From Aquanectria penicillioides (lineage: Eukaryota; Ascomycota; Sordariomycetes; Hypocreales; Nectriaceae), in the NCBI GenBank assembly GCA_003415625.1, contig PYIU01000001.1:1922001-1986000 (forward strand): a stretch of 64,000 bases of DNA, given 5' to 3'. Below are positions 11,161 to 21,812 of the stretch, one piece after another. Below the pieces are notes generated by a model. The model had not been told where the DNA came from. It worked only from the letters and a program-made list of their open reading frames with translations, and made no database searches. The stretch's first letter is position 1; every line of letters begins with the position of its first letter. Position numbers and translations under genes: made by a program.

Positions 11161-12599
11161 ATGTCCGGTGCGCTTGAAGGAATTTATGAACCCGGGATCG
11201 TTGATCCTGGTGTTCCTATATCCAACCCAACCACTTCTTTTTGGCATTCTAAGCCTCATCCTCTGGCTAATCATCAGTCCCCTTGGCCAACGGATGTAGT
11301 GGATGTGGTTATCATTGGTTCTGGTATTTCAGGAATGGCTTTCGCTCGGACAAGGCTCTTAGGATCTCCCGATACCTCAATCGTTCTTGTTGATGCTCGG
11401 TCACTCTGTTCCGGAGCCACATCTCGCAATGGAGGTCATATCAAAACAATGACCTTCGCCATGTGGAATGAGCGCCAGAGGAATTTCGGAGCCGAAGAAG
11501 CCATTAGGATATCCGACTTTGAGGACAGCCATCTCGAAGCTATGACAAAAGCTATTCGTGAAGATAACGTGGATTGTGATTTGGTCCTTACTGAGGGCAT
11601 TGAAGCACACTACGAACTTGCAACATTTGAGAAAGCGGTTCAAGACTTGCAAGACATGGGAGCCCATGTGCCCCCCACCTTGCAGCTTAGCACACAGTTT
11701 ACACTGATCAGCAGCGGCTGCAAAATGTACTGAAGCTCTCTTCACGTTGCGTAGGTGCCATTGGTATTCCGGCAGCATCGGTTTGGCCATACAAGTGGGT
11801 TATAAGCGTCCTAGGAGGCTTGATTGAAGCCAGCAAGCTCAACGTTCAGACTCACACTGTTGTACGCTCAATTTTGGATAAGGACGGCTCCGATTTTGCA
11901 ACGGTTCAAACCGACCGAGGAGAAATCAAGGCTCGAAATGTTATCCATGCCACAAATGCGTGGCTGGGTCACCTTCTACCAGAGCTGAGGCCATTTGTGT
12001 CGCCTGTTAGGGGAAATGTGGTGCATTATCGAGGAGTCACTTCCCATGAAAATGGATCCGGTCAAGCAGTGCAGAGAGTGACAGATCAGTCACCTCTCGG
12101 TCTTAATAGCAAATTTTCCGTCTGGCTCAGATACGGCAGGAAAGACTATGACTATCTCATTCAGCGAAAAGATGGGGGTATTGTTGTCGGCCGAGCCAAT
12201 ACTGGACGCAAGGTGATAGGAGACGACGGTGAGACCGATATATCGGCTATGGCTCACCTCCGAGGTTTCGGGGAGGAAGTCGTGGCGTCCCCAGCCCCAG
12301 GCTCATCAAACTACATCACACACGCTTGGTCTGGTATATTGGCATTCTCACAAGATGCAGTGCCATTCGCAGGTCGATTGCCTTTTCCTGGTCGATCCCA
12401 TCAATGGGTGTGTGGTGGATACCATGCTACTGGAATGATCAAGGCTTTCAAGACATCAGAAATGGTGGTGAAGATGATTCTTGATCGCCCACTGACAGGG
12501 GGCTATCCAAAGTCAATTCTGGTGACTGATGATAGGATCAAAGCTTTGCGAAAGTCTCTTGACTTTGAAGAGATGCCTGTGTTCAAGGCAAAACTATAA
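11161..12599 (+). CDS. FAD-dependent oxidoreductase (DAO family), one apparent -1 frameshift
   Basis: Family role: flavin-dependent oxidation of an amine, amino acid or similar substrate. ATG at 11161 opens a 40-residue lead, then the Rossmann dinucleotide motif VVIIGSGISGMAFA at about residue 49, and SLCSGATSRNGGH with the flavin-contact Arg-Asn-Gly-Gly. The C-terminal part has VIHATNAWLGHLLPELRP, a substrate-domain strand and ITHAWSGILAFSQD. It ends with the FAD-closing block GYHATGMIKAFKTSE. The two halves sit in adjacent frames. The first frame closes at 11731; the second already reads coding-like from about 11691 (VYTDQQRLQNVLK, then VGAIGIPAASVWPYKWV). One extra base between 11690 and 11705 restores a single 479-codon intronless ORF and avoids an otherwise in-frame TAG at 11688. 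The convergent Zn2Cys6 gene next door is a plausible regulator. Substrate unknown. Confidence 0.8.
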
Positions 12600-12635
12600 A
12601 GCTGATGTAATTATTCTTAACCAGAAGAGTGGAAA

Positions 12636-14475
12636 TTACATGATAAAGATCCGTGCTCGAGGCCAGAGACTAGTCCACCTTTCACCCAAATCTCGAGCCC
12701 AAATGTAACGCAAGTGCTCGAGGCCTTTTACAAGATTCAGGAATCCACTTCTCATGTAATGCTTGAAAATGTATCCCTCGAAAAACGCCTTGTGCTCGTC
12801 AAGCCTACAATCAGAAGCAGTGATAAAAGCAGCCCAAATGAGTACCTGCTCACAGGGAGAGTCCCATGGTATCGACTCTAGGCTATTGATAAAATGTTGG
12901 ACCCTATCAATAGAATCCGACATATCTTGTGGAGTTAAACTAGTAGGTTCAACGCGGAATTGGTGTAGGTATATTTCTTGTGCCTGGCTGACGAGCTCAC
13001 GGACAAGTGATATTTCTTCCTGATGTTCTGGCCTGTGGCTCATGCAGTGATTCATGCAATCCAAGACTTGAAATCTTTGGCTGGAAGAAGAAAGAGTGGC
13101 ATGTCCGCTCTCCTCGCTAAGAAGCGGAGCAGCATAGCCCAGCAGCCTAGAGGATCACTGTCAGCCTCTGCAAAGTAAACCGGTGCCTTATGAAGACTAC
13201 CCCAGGTCTTTCATTTAATTCCGAGCTGCGGCGTTTACTTACTTATGAGCTTGTCTTGTAATGAACTCTGCCAGATCTCCATGGCCCAAGACTCCTTCAC
13301 CGCCTATTGCATCAATTGCAGACCGTAACATTCGACAAAGGATTAGGAAGTCAGAGTCACCCGTTACCATAGCGGTAGTCAATAGGACCAAAATGGTCAA
13401 AAGGATAGTATGTTGGCTTAGCTGGTCACACCTGTCGAGCTGGCGACCTTGCAGGCTTTTGACCGCCCGTGCATAAAGTGCGTTCGGGTCTGCACTCTGG
13501 CGTGGGAGATTTTGAAAGGAAATTGCTGTTTTGATGCCTCTGACATCGAGAGAGGTATTTAATTTGAGATGAAAAGCGGATGCTGCCAGAACCGCATCCA
13601 TCAAGGTGTTGTCCGTCCAGGCAATTGGTAAGATTAAATGCCGCCATCCATTGTGAAGCCCATCGATAACAACCATCTCTTTTGCAATATGTTCAGAGAC
13701 TATTGGAGGTTCAGCCCAAATCAAACCAAATGAAGCCCGTTCGGGGGGTGTAACTCACAGTGTAGAAGTAAACTCTTTTTCCAAGGAGGATCATGATGGG
13801 ATAATAACAATGGAAACGCACGGGGATCGGGTAGCTCTGCATGAGATGCACATGTGAGATCTCGAGATTGAATGTGATCAAGGACAAGGCCTCTATTAAC
13901 TTCAGCATTCTCCACCAGAGCGTTTTGATTATTCGTAGTGGGTCGAGTATCGTCACTCGAGGATTTAGATCCGTCACCTTGCGGCATTGTTTCCGATGAT
14001 ATCTGCTTGGTAGATTTCTTTCTCGAATGTTTCCATTTTATAGTTGGAGGACGCCAACGGAGACCACGGGCGGGTAATTGAGTATTGACACTGGAGGCTG
14101 GGACACTGGAGGATGGGTGGGCAGACGTTGTCCCATCCTCCTGCATGCCCGGCCTTTGCTAATAAGCTAGGAAGCTTCGAAAAGACAAGGATTTGACATA
14201 CTCATGGCAAAAAATGTCCTCCGCAGTCTTCCCTACACCCTTGCCGCGAGACGAAACGCCTGGATTGAATCGGTACCTTACCTTTAAACCAGTGCAAGCG
14301 ATGCCCTTGCCAGTACACTTTTTGCATAGAGGCTCAGTCCGGTCGCAGTGGATACGGCGCTGGGAGCACTCGTAACAACCTAGTTCTAGTTAGAACGATG
14401 CAGTTGCATTGACAGGGCCTCGAACACCGTGTAGGAACCTTTTGTCTTCGGCACATATGTCTTCTTCTTTTGCAT
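12636..14475 (-). CDS. Zn2Cys6 transcription factor with Fungal_trans_2-type domain
   Basis: Five exons (14439-14475, 14202-14379, 13759-14153, 13243-13699, 12636-13146) join to exactly 525 codons. The N-terminus MQKKKTYVPKTKG runs into a canonical cluster with cysteines at residues 14, 17, 24, 31, 34 and 41 (CYECSQRRIHC, then CKKC). After it come GLKVRYRFNPGVSSRGKG and a Ser/Thr/Gln-rich low-complexity linker. The regulatory domain has SEHIAKEMVVIDGLHNGWRH and MDAVLAASAFHL, then an alpha-helical C-terminal half. This layout is typical of nuclear activators of nearby metabolic genes. First donor (GTTCCT) and third acceptor (AAAG) are unusual, but both keep frame. It ends 36 bp from the FAD oxidoreductase stop. 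I see no lesion. Confidence 0.85.
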
Positions 14476-15540
14476 TTCAGTGAAGATACGTGATGGAGAA
14501 CGCTTTGTGTGGGCTTATCTTGATAACTAGCGTTGTGATTGAGGAGATAAGTTTGAAGTGCTAGTTGAAGTTGCTCATCCTGTTTTTGATCATGTCGATG
14601 GGATTCAAGGCATTTGAGGCTACATAAATCCTAGTCACTCGGGGGAAAGAAGTTTGCTCTTTGCTTTTGGTGAGTTACTAACTGGGGCTGGCCAACTCGG
14701 CCTAGATCAGCGGGGTCACGAACATCCCAACTGATACGGGACTAGTTGAAGAAAATTTCCACATTGGGCAACTAAAATGAGCTCTGCACTAGCTTTGACC
14801 CAATTTTAGGAGCCAGACCAGTCAAATGCGAAGCATGACGCCCAATCACTGGCTCGGTCGAGTGCTGCAAGATACGTCGACATAATGCATCTATCGTTCA
14901 TCCATCCGCTTATCGCCTTCCCTCACTGCAAACCAATATTAGTGCACAAATACAAGGGCCCTGGCCGATTCATGATAAAGTACTGCGTTTACTCGGAGTG
15001 TTAGGCAACCTCCGTTGAGTACCAGTGCTCTATTTCTCTGTCAAGATAAATTTGCCTGTAGACAAAAGATCTTGAGCGTAACCTATGCTATCGGTAAGTT
15101 ATTATATGTAGGGAGATTTATTTTGGCAGTAGGGGCAGGAAGCATTTGGAGGTTATCATCGACGCGTATTGGAGTTCTATTATCCCGGATTGGGTTTAAG
15201 CCGACACTCCTCCTAAATGAACTGAAATCGTTTCGTCCTAGAAACATGGTTGAATCGACACCGCGGTGGACTTATCGAGGATTAATAGGCCCAAATGTGA
15301 TCAAATCCACATTGGATGATGATCATGTTATATCTTGATTCTTCGATGGAGAGCTCATAAGGCTTATGGGAAGATTCAATCACATAATCAGCATGTCAAC
15401 ATAAAATGAAAGGCGAACCACGGATCATGTTTCGTCCTAAAATAGCCCAGCTAATTCATATTCGTCTTTTCATCCTTTGTACATGCGGCCTTGACTTTCT
15501 ATTCTAAATGAAATGGTAGGATCAACCTTTAGAGAAATGC
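14476..15540. other. Intergenic, nothing recognised
   Basis: Upstream region of the regulator plus the 3' flank of the secreted-protein gene. The open frame 15015-15338 has no domain or signal I recognise. Confidence 0.4.
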
Positions 15541-16093
15541 TTAAACACAGGAGCTGCTGCCCTTGACGAAGGTACCGTCGGAGTTCTCACAGCCGCAGGT
15601 GCCGTCAGTGGGGTCCCTGATGCAGCCAGTGCCGACGCCAGAGGACTCGCCGTTGGAGCTAGGAATTGTTAGCTTGTCTCAAAATTTCACCTGCTAAGAT
15701 TTAGATACTCACTTCCAGAAGAAGGTCCAGTAGTCAGAATCGGTAGTAAGCTCAGAGTCCGTGGGAGCAGTGCAGGTGTAGGCCTGGCAGGTGCCGTAAG
15801 GAGCGCCGTTGTTGCCGTCGTACTGGTGGTCGACCTTGAAGACGGCGAAGGTCTGGGTGCCGGAAACACGGGTGTTGTAAGCGCACTCAGCAGCCTGGAT
15901 GGCAGTGGAGGTCTTGGAGGCTGTTTGCGGTCAATTTTGAAAGTCCTGGTTCATGTTCGAGGGCTCAAAACATACGAGAGCAAGCAGGGTTGGCAGGGTA
16001 TTTGCCCTTGGTGTTGCTGGTAGCGGGGTCAAGCGTCGCGCTCACGGAGGCGGCGATGGCCAGAAGGGAAACGAAAGTCGAAAGGCCGTACAT
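15541..16093 (-). CDS. Small secreted cysteine-rich protein
   Basis: Three exons (15976-16093, 15713-15920, 15541-15658) join to 147 residues with canonical introns. The start MYGLSTFVSLLAIAASVSA is a clear signal peptide. The mature part holds eight cysteines (in ACS, AEC, GTC, YTC, TGC, GTCGC and SSSC), all in a compact domain ending KGSSSCV. Codon usage is strongly GC3-biased, as in highly expressed secreted genes. The protein resembles small secreted or effector-like proteins of Eurotiales, but I cannot assign a family or activity. A TATAAAG box lies at 16216-16222, 123 bp upstream of the start on this strand. Confidence 0.85.
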
Positions 16094-19000
16094 TTTGACG
16101 TAGTTGACCAGCAGCTGTCGATTGTTTGGATGGATGGTTGAAAGGATGAATATAGGCTGGGAGGCTGATAAGAAAGGACCAAATTGGCTAGTAGATAGGA
16201 GATTCCATCTGAAGTCTTTATAGGGATAGGTAGTAGGCCTACTGGCACATCACCCCAGCGGATGTTTTGAGTAGAGTTGGCGATTCATTCGAAACATTCT
16301 ACGGTGGATAATCCCGAGCGCGTTGTTCAATTTCGACCAGCGGCACAGTGGAGCCCTCCCCCTATACCAATCCGCTTACAGGCCTCAAACAATCTAGACA
16401 GCAGAGAGCCCAGGGCTCCGACTGGGGAGAGTGGAGCTGCTGGCAGGGAGGCCGAGTTTGAGGTAGAGAGAATAAACAACCCGGCACGGAGAACAGATGA
16501 GAATTTTGTTTTGTATTGCGCGTCTCGTCCTATCCGGAAAGGAGGCCCTTCGTATTACTCCTAGTTAGCCGAGAAGGCGACGCAATCAAGCAATGCACTT
16601 GAAGCAAGCGCACAAAGTCATTATTGATCGTGTAACCAACAGCGCTGTGGCTCCCTGGAAGCAGTGGAGATTTGGAAGGGGCCTGGTGAATAATTGGGGT
16701 TGGCGTTACAGAACATGCTACACCAAACGTCCATCCTCGGGCTTCAACTGGTGGAAGTTTCTTGTGCTGAGCTTTGACTTTATAGAAACACTCTCGAGCG
16801 CGAGCCTCCGCTGCAACCCGCAGTCTCAAAAATAGCACGTGTGCTCACAGTAGGGAGCTTCCCCGATCGTCTCATCATCTCGATGAGAAGACAAGCATCG
16901 AATGTACCGCCAGGAGCGATGCCGATGATCCGAAGGCAATGTGCTTTTTTCTCCGACAACAAACATGGGTGTGTTGTCTGTGTCGATGGGTGCGGAAACG
17001 ATGTCAGCAAGGGTGCATCGGTCGACAGCCCCAATCGGACAAGCATTGGTTTCCCCAGCCATTCATCTCGTAGACCTTGAAGGCGGTGTCGCTCGTATCT
17101 TCAAACAATCTCTTTACCTGCTTCCTTTGTGTATTTCTCGTGAGTCAGTCATTGCGAATCAATTAAAAATGTTTGCCAAGGAAGTTGAGTGAATGGCCAC
17201 GGCCAGCGCAAAGGTGTGCTATCCGCCACCAGGATAGGACGATGACCAGCTTTGTTGACCTCGGATGGCGGAATATCTCTACTGTTCGTTTTTCAACCTC
17301 TATAGTCTAGACCACATTTCATGCATATCATCATCATTATGGGCACGCGAATGCTTCATTACTCCCAAACAACAGGGTTTCAAGAGATGAATCACTGAAT
17401 CTATCCCAAGGATGTTTAGATTCTCTACAAGTTTTGAACAATTTATCAATGAGTAACAGAGATTGGAGATTGGAAATGAGGCAAAGGGGATATATGGACC
17501 TTCTTTCGTACTACCATCTCGCTAGATAGAAGAAGGCCGGTAGCCGAAAGAACTCATCTAATAATTCTATACCAAGAATTGGACGTGTGATTCCATAACC
17601 ATACTTTTGTTATTCAATACATCATGCAATTATGCATGCATAAACAACAGCGGGTGATGCTCTGTTCCTCCTTGTCGGCCATACCGTCAACATAATGAAT
17701 CAAAGTCTACGTGGTGCAGTTCTCCAGTCGCACAGAAAACAGATGAACTTGGAATTGTGTTCCCAATGCATCCTCTCAAAGGTTGGGGTTCTTACCCTTC
17801 AGTCCATTACTACCCTGAAGGTCTATACTACTGCCTAACTCGGCTATCAGCGATCATCGAGTGTATGTCGGGAGAAAAGTATTCACGTCGTAACTAGCAA
17901 TTCAGGTTCTGCCTAACTCATTAAACTGAGTTCTTATCAAGGGTCTGCCTTCTAAGGGTTTGTTCTATTCTATACGTATTGAATTAGAGAAATCATTAGG
18001 GAATCTAATTTGTGACTTCTCGGTGGTCATAGACTCTCCTCCTCTGTTTACGCAGTGAGTTCAGATCTGGGCGATGTCTTCTCACAGAATTTCCACGGAC
18101 GATACGAATCCCCCTTTGCAACAAACTCATTCTATGTCACGTCAATCAGTATTCGATAGTTGATCTGACATATGGATAATCGTAGGAGAATTCACTTGCT
18201 CTAACTTTATCCTAGTTTGTGAAACAGGTGCACCTATATTGCAAAAGAATTCCTAGTAATTCTGGACCCACTCAAGAACATTATCCACGATCGTAGAGTA
18301 ATTAAGTTTAGAGTTCTCAGAAATCTTCCAAATGAACGGCTTCCAACTAATCTGTAAGACGACGCTTGGTCATCGGACAGTCTTAAGACTCTTAACGACT
18401 ACATCAAAGTTCACATATTTTAGAGGACTCATATTGCCACGAATGTGCAAGTGTTCCAATGATCTACATCGTGTTGGAAATAATGTGCATTTTCTGCACT
18501 ACGCCTGATCTATCGAGTAACCGTGACGTTCCGCATGTTGGATGAGCCTGACAGAATGAGGCCAACAACATGGCAGTCTTCTAAGCCATAATGTAACTTC
18601 TAGGTCTTCATTGCGGTGAAAGCGTATCGCAAATCAATTTCATCACTCAAATTTCAACCCTTAGAGAAGTGAATGGGAATCAAGCAGGCTAGACTAGGGA
18701 ATCCAAATCATGTGGCAGGTATGAAGCAAGTCACATTACGCCACACATAGGGCCTTCACCCCCTTGGCTATTGCTTCTATCTGTACATACCATGTCTTTT
18801 CATATATAGATCTAGTATTGAATACATTCAGTAGGCATAACAAAACATGTATCCATTCGCCGACAGGCCAGATTCGGCACTAGCATCTCCACGATGACAT
18901 CCTGCTAGGTCAACAGTGGCTGCATGATACCCAGCTGGATACTAAGGTCATGCTTGATCGAATCCAGAAGCGGGCAGCGTTATTTACGATCAATTTTAGA

Positions 19001-20633
19001 ACCAACCATGGTGGAAATTCCGCTGCTCGTTTACCCGAGTCGACTCGCCCCCAGTCGACGGCGTCGCCATGCAGTCGAAGCCGCCAAATCATATTCGGCC
19101 ACGTTCGAGACCCATTGTTCATGCATCAAAACAAGCCCTCGCAATGACCTTGATCGACCTTTGAGCTGCTTACGCAAGCACCCTGAGCGTCGCGAGCTGG
19201 GGGAATGACGGTCCGGTGTTGATAAACGACGAAGCTCAGCGAGAAAAAGCCATCCTACAGCTCCAGCCTGCCTCAGGCCGGTGGCAATGGAAGAGCCGCA
19301 TCCTGCAACATTCAAGTTGGCGCCTTACGTGAGAACAATGGTGTGTTACAGCAACAAATTGAGGGACAATCGGGAGTTGGCCGCGACAGCCGACTGCCCA
19401 GACCGGGCGAAGACGACTCTGCGATGCAAGACCATCACCACATCACACTGCCCATCGAATCATAGTAGGCCGGTGGCAGTGTTAGGTATAGGTTCGCTTG
19501 GTAGCGATGGTCGCATTGAAAAACCCACAGCCTCCTTCGAATGTTTCTCTTGTTGACATGATCTAGTCCAACAATGGCAGGCTCTAGCTGTGTTGAAGAA
19601 CCGGGGGTGGGCAGGAAGTGGGGAGACCACTTGACACATTGCTTGGTGGACACATGATCCGACTCTTGCAGATACGCCGGTTGCCCTATCTGCAATGTGT
19701 GCCACTCCGTGGTGCTTGTGATCAAGATTTGCTGGTGGATAGCGAGCTCGTGGCGTGGCTGGTCTTTAAGTAATGCTTCAACGGTCGTTTCAGGCTATGT
19801 GCGCCTACTCAAAGCAAGAAGTAACCTTACATGGCAAGATACAGGTAAGCCGAGTGCTGCAAGGCCAGGAGCCAGGTAACTTGAGCTCAGAAGTAGGCGA
19901 AAATTCTGAATTCTTCTCTATGATGCCAAGCCCACTAATTGCGTGAACGTTTCGACTGGTCGAAGGGATGCAGATGGAGCATAAGGTTGGTTATGCATGG
20001 CCATGGCACCGCCTAGGCCATGCTCTGCCGAACTCAACAATCAGTTTATTCTGGTGGCGTTGTCCAATCGCTCGTTTCTGGATCCCTGGCGTGTGAGGCC
20101 ACTTCATCCGATACGTTATTACGTGACATTGCCTGTCTGGCATCGTCAACATCTATACCCGCTCATCGGGACACTACAACATGAGGATTACAGATGAACT
20201 ACATCAGGACTGTTTGAGAGGATGGAGTGAGATTCCTGCCCCCACCAATTTCTTCTGATGACAGTTTTTGCACGAATGTGCAATAAAATTCATGCATGGT
20301 CATAATGATGTCCAGTCCGGCGCAGCCTGCAGTGTGGATGACCCTCGTGCTTGCCCGAGGTAGCCTGAACATAGCCACTACAACAGACTCGAGGTGGCAA
20401 AGATTGAACCAGAGTCAAATTGCGCAATTATCATTTTCAATATTTCCCTATAATACACTTTTTAACAGAGATATCCAGTCTAATCAATTGATAGTTAATG
20501 CCGCTTGCCGCCATCTTGATGCAAACGATTGGTTCCCTCGTCGTACATGAATCCGTAGCTGACACACAGAGCTCTGTACCGCTAGCGCTCTTTTATGAAA
20601 TCCGTAGCCTTCACGAATATACTATGGAATCGC
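16094..20633. other. 4.5-kb region without a supported gene
   Basis: Short frames at 16826-17062 (-), 18924-19208 (+) and 19281-19556 (+) show no domain or splice logic. On the minus strand about 18150-18500 one frame is stop-poor and coding-like (LEHLHIRGNMSPLKYVNF, then KPFIWKISENSK). It is broken by three stops; it may be a decayed gene but I cannot name it. The stretch 17200-18900 has no ORF over 60 codons. Confidence 0.35.
16216..16222 (-). promoter_or_regulatory. TATA box of the small secreted protein gene
   Basis: TATAAAG on the minus strand, 123 bp upstream of ATG 16093; a good match and spacing for a strongly expressed fungal gene. Confidence 0.5.
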
Positions 20634-21812
20634 TTATGACGAGGACCTCCCACTCGAGCTTCTGCTGTGTAAGTATCTGTTGACAGCATCCAACGAAGCC
20701 AGCATCACCATTGTATCAGGGTCTTCCGAGTTGGGCCTTGGCCCCAGGTCCCATGAGTAGGACATGCTGCTCCTATCCGCACTCCGGTCATGCTCTTCTA
20801 CAATCGATCTGATTCTGGAGACGAGACGGTCAGCACTGGTGTCTCCAACGGAAGTCTCAAAATCTTCCTCGTCATCAGTGTCTTCCATGTACTCCCTAGC
20901 TTGTCGCAATTTTTCCTCTATCTTGTACTGCTCGCGAAGGAATTGGCGATCCCTCGATTCGTCACTGGGTGCATGTACAAACTTGGGTTGAATATGCACG
21001 TTGTGAGACATGGGTGCCATGGGATTGCCTTGGCGACCCAACGACGTCATGCCACTGGTTCGCAACCGCGATCCATTAGCGAAGGTGCCGGGGCTTGCTT
21101 GATCTGAAAAAAAGTGCCCGCTCGAGGGCTGTCGCATGCGCAGGCTGGTGTTCTGTAGATTGGTCGGTCTCGCGTCACCAATGTCGCCCTCATAATCCTC
21201 GACGCTCTCGGCGTAAGGTTGAGGAGGATACCGAGCATGGTTGATAGGAGGACGGCCTTGTGCATGAGGCTGGGTCTTATATGTCAACGACCCTCGCGCC
21301 ACATTTTCTGGGGCGTTGCCTAGGTTTATCTGAGATTTGTGATGTCTGCGAGCTGTCGAAATTCTTTCATTTTTGTGGCCTTTTTGATAATGAGAAGGCC
21401 TCGTCGAGTGAGTGTTGATCTCGACCACGAGAGACGATGGGGCCGGGTGTCTCTGGCGTTGGTGTTGGGGCTTTCTCCTCTTTGCTTTTCGGTTCAATGG
21501 CGATGAATCCCTGAGTATCCCATCAAAATTTGCACCTCCATTTGCCCATTCGGCCGTAGGTTCTTGATAAACCGCCGGCCCGTTCAAGTTCGGGAGGAAT
21601 TGTTGAGGAGGGGGCTCGGCATATGGAGCTGCAGGCCACATTGGCGGATAGCTTGGGGGATTGTTGTAGCCATAGCCATTGGGGTTTATCCAGTTTGGAT
21701 GGCCATTGTTCATCCACGGCTGTGGTAAAGGTCGAACTCCATTGCCGGGAAAGTTGTTAAATCCAACGCTCTGGTACGGAGGGTATGCTGAGCCAACCCG
21801 AAATGGATACAT
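20634..21812 (-). CDS. Hypothetical disordered protein with C-terminal coiled coil
   Basis: A single exon of 392 codons from ATG at 21812. The first 80 residues are rich in Pro, Tyr, Asn and Gly (prion-like, FNNFPGNGVRPLP then YGYNNPPSYPP). A basic segment RKAKRRKPQHQRQRH follows, which could be a nuclear localisation signal. A charged helix near residues 285-310 (EEKLRQAREYMEDTDDEEDF) is probably a short coiled coil. The Ser-rich tail contains DRSADRSSMSYSWDLG and ends SRSSSGRSSS. No enzyme motif is present. The composition suggests a nuclear or RNA/scaffold protein, but that is inference only. Confidence 0.75.
   Translation of the reverse strand: MYPFRVGSAYPPYQSVGFNNFPGNGVRPLPQPWMNNGHPNWINPNGYGYNNPPSYPPMWPAAPYAEPPPQQFLPNLNGPAVYQEPTAEWANGGANFDGILRDSSPLNRKAKRRKPQHQRQRHPAPSSLVVEINTHSTRPSHYQKGHKNERISTARRHHKSQINLGNAPENVARGSLTYKTQPHAQGRPPINHARYPPQPYAESVEDYEGDIGDARPTNLQNTSLRMRQPSSGHFFSDQASPGTFANGSRLRTSGMTSLGRQGNPMAPMSHNVHIQPKFVHAPSDESRDRQFLREQYKIEEKLRQAREYMEDTDDEEDFETSVGDTSADRLVSRIRSIVEEHDRSADRSSMSYSWDLGPRPNSEDPDTMVMLASLDAVNRYLHSRSSSGRSSS

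Noticed and set aside
11688..11690. In-frame TAG as a nonsense mutation in the FAD oxidoreductase
   Set aside because: It is in frame only if the missing base is placed in the C6 run at 11671-11676; placing it after 11690 needs no stop, so one lesion suffices.
16826..17062. Minus ORF starting MAGETNACPIGAVDRC
   Set aside because: Cys-containing and briefly protein-like, but alternative frames over the same bases look equally plausible and no domain is recognised.
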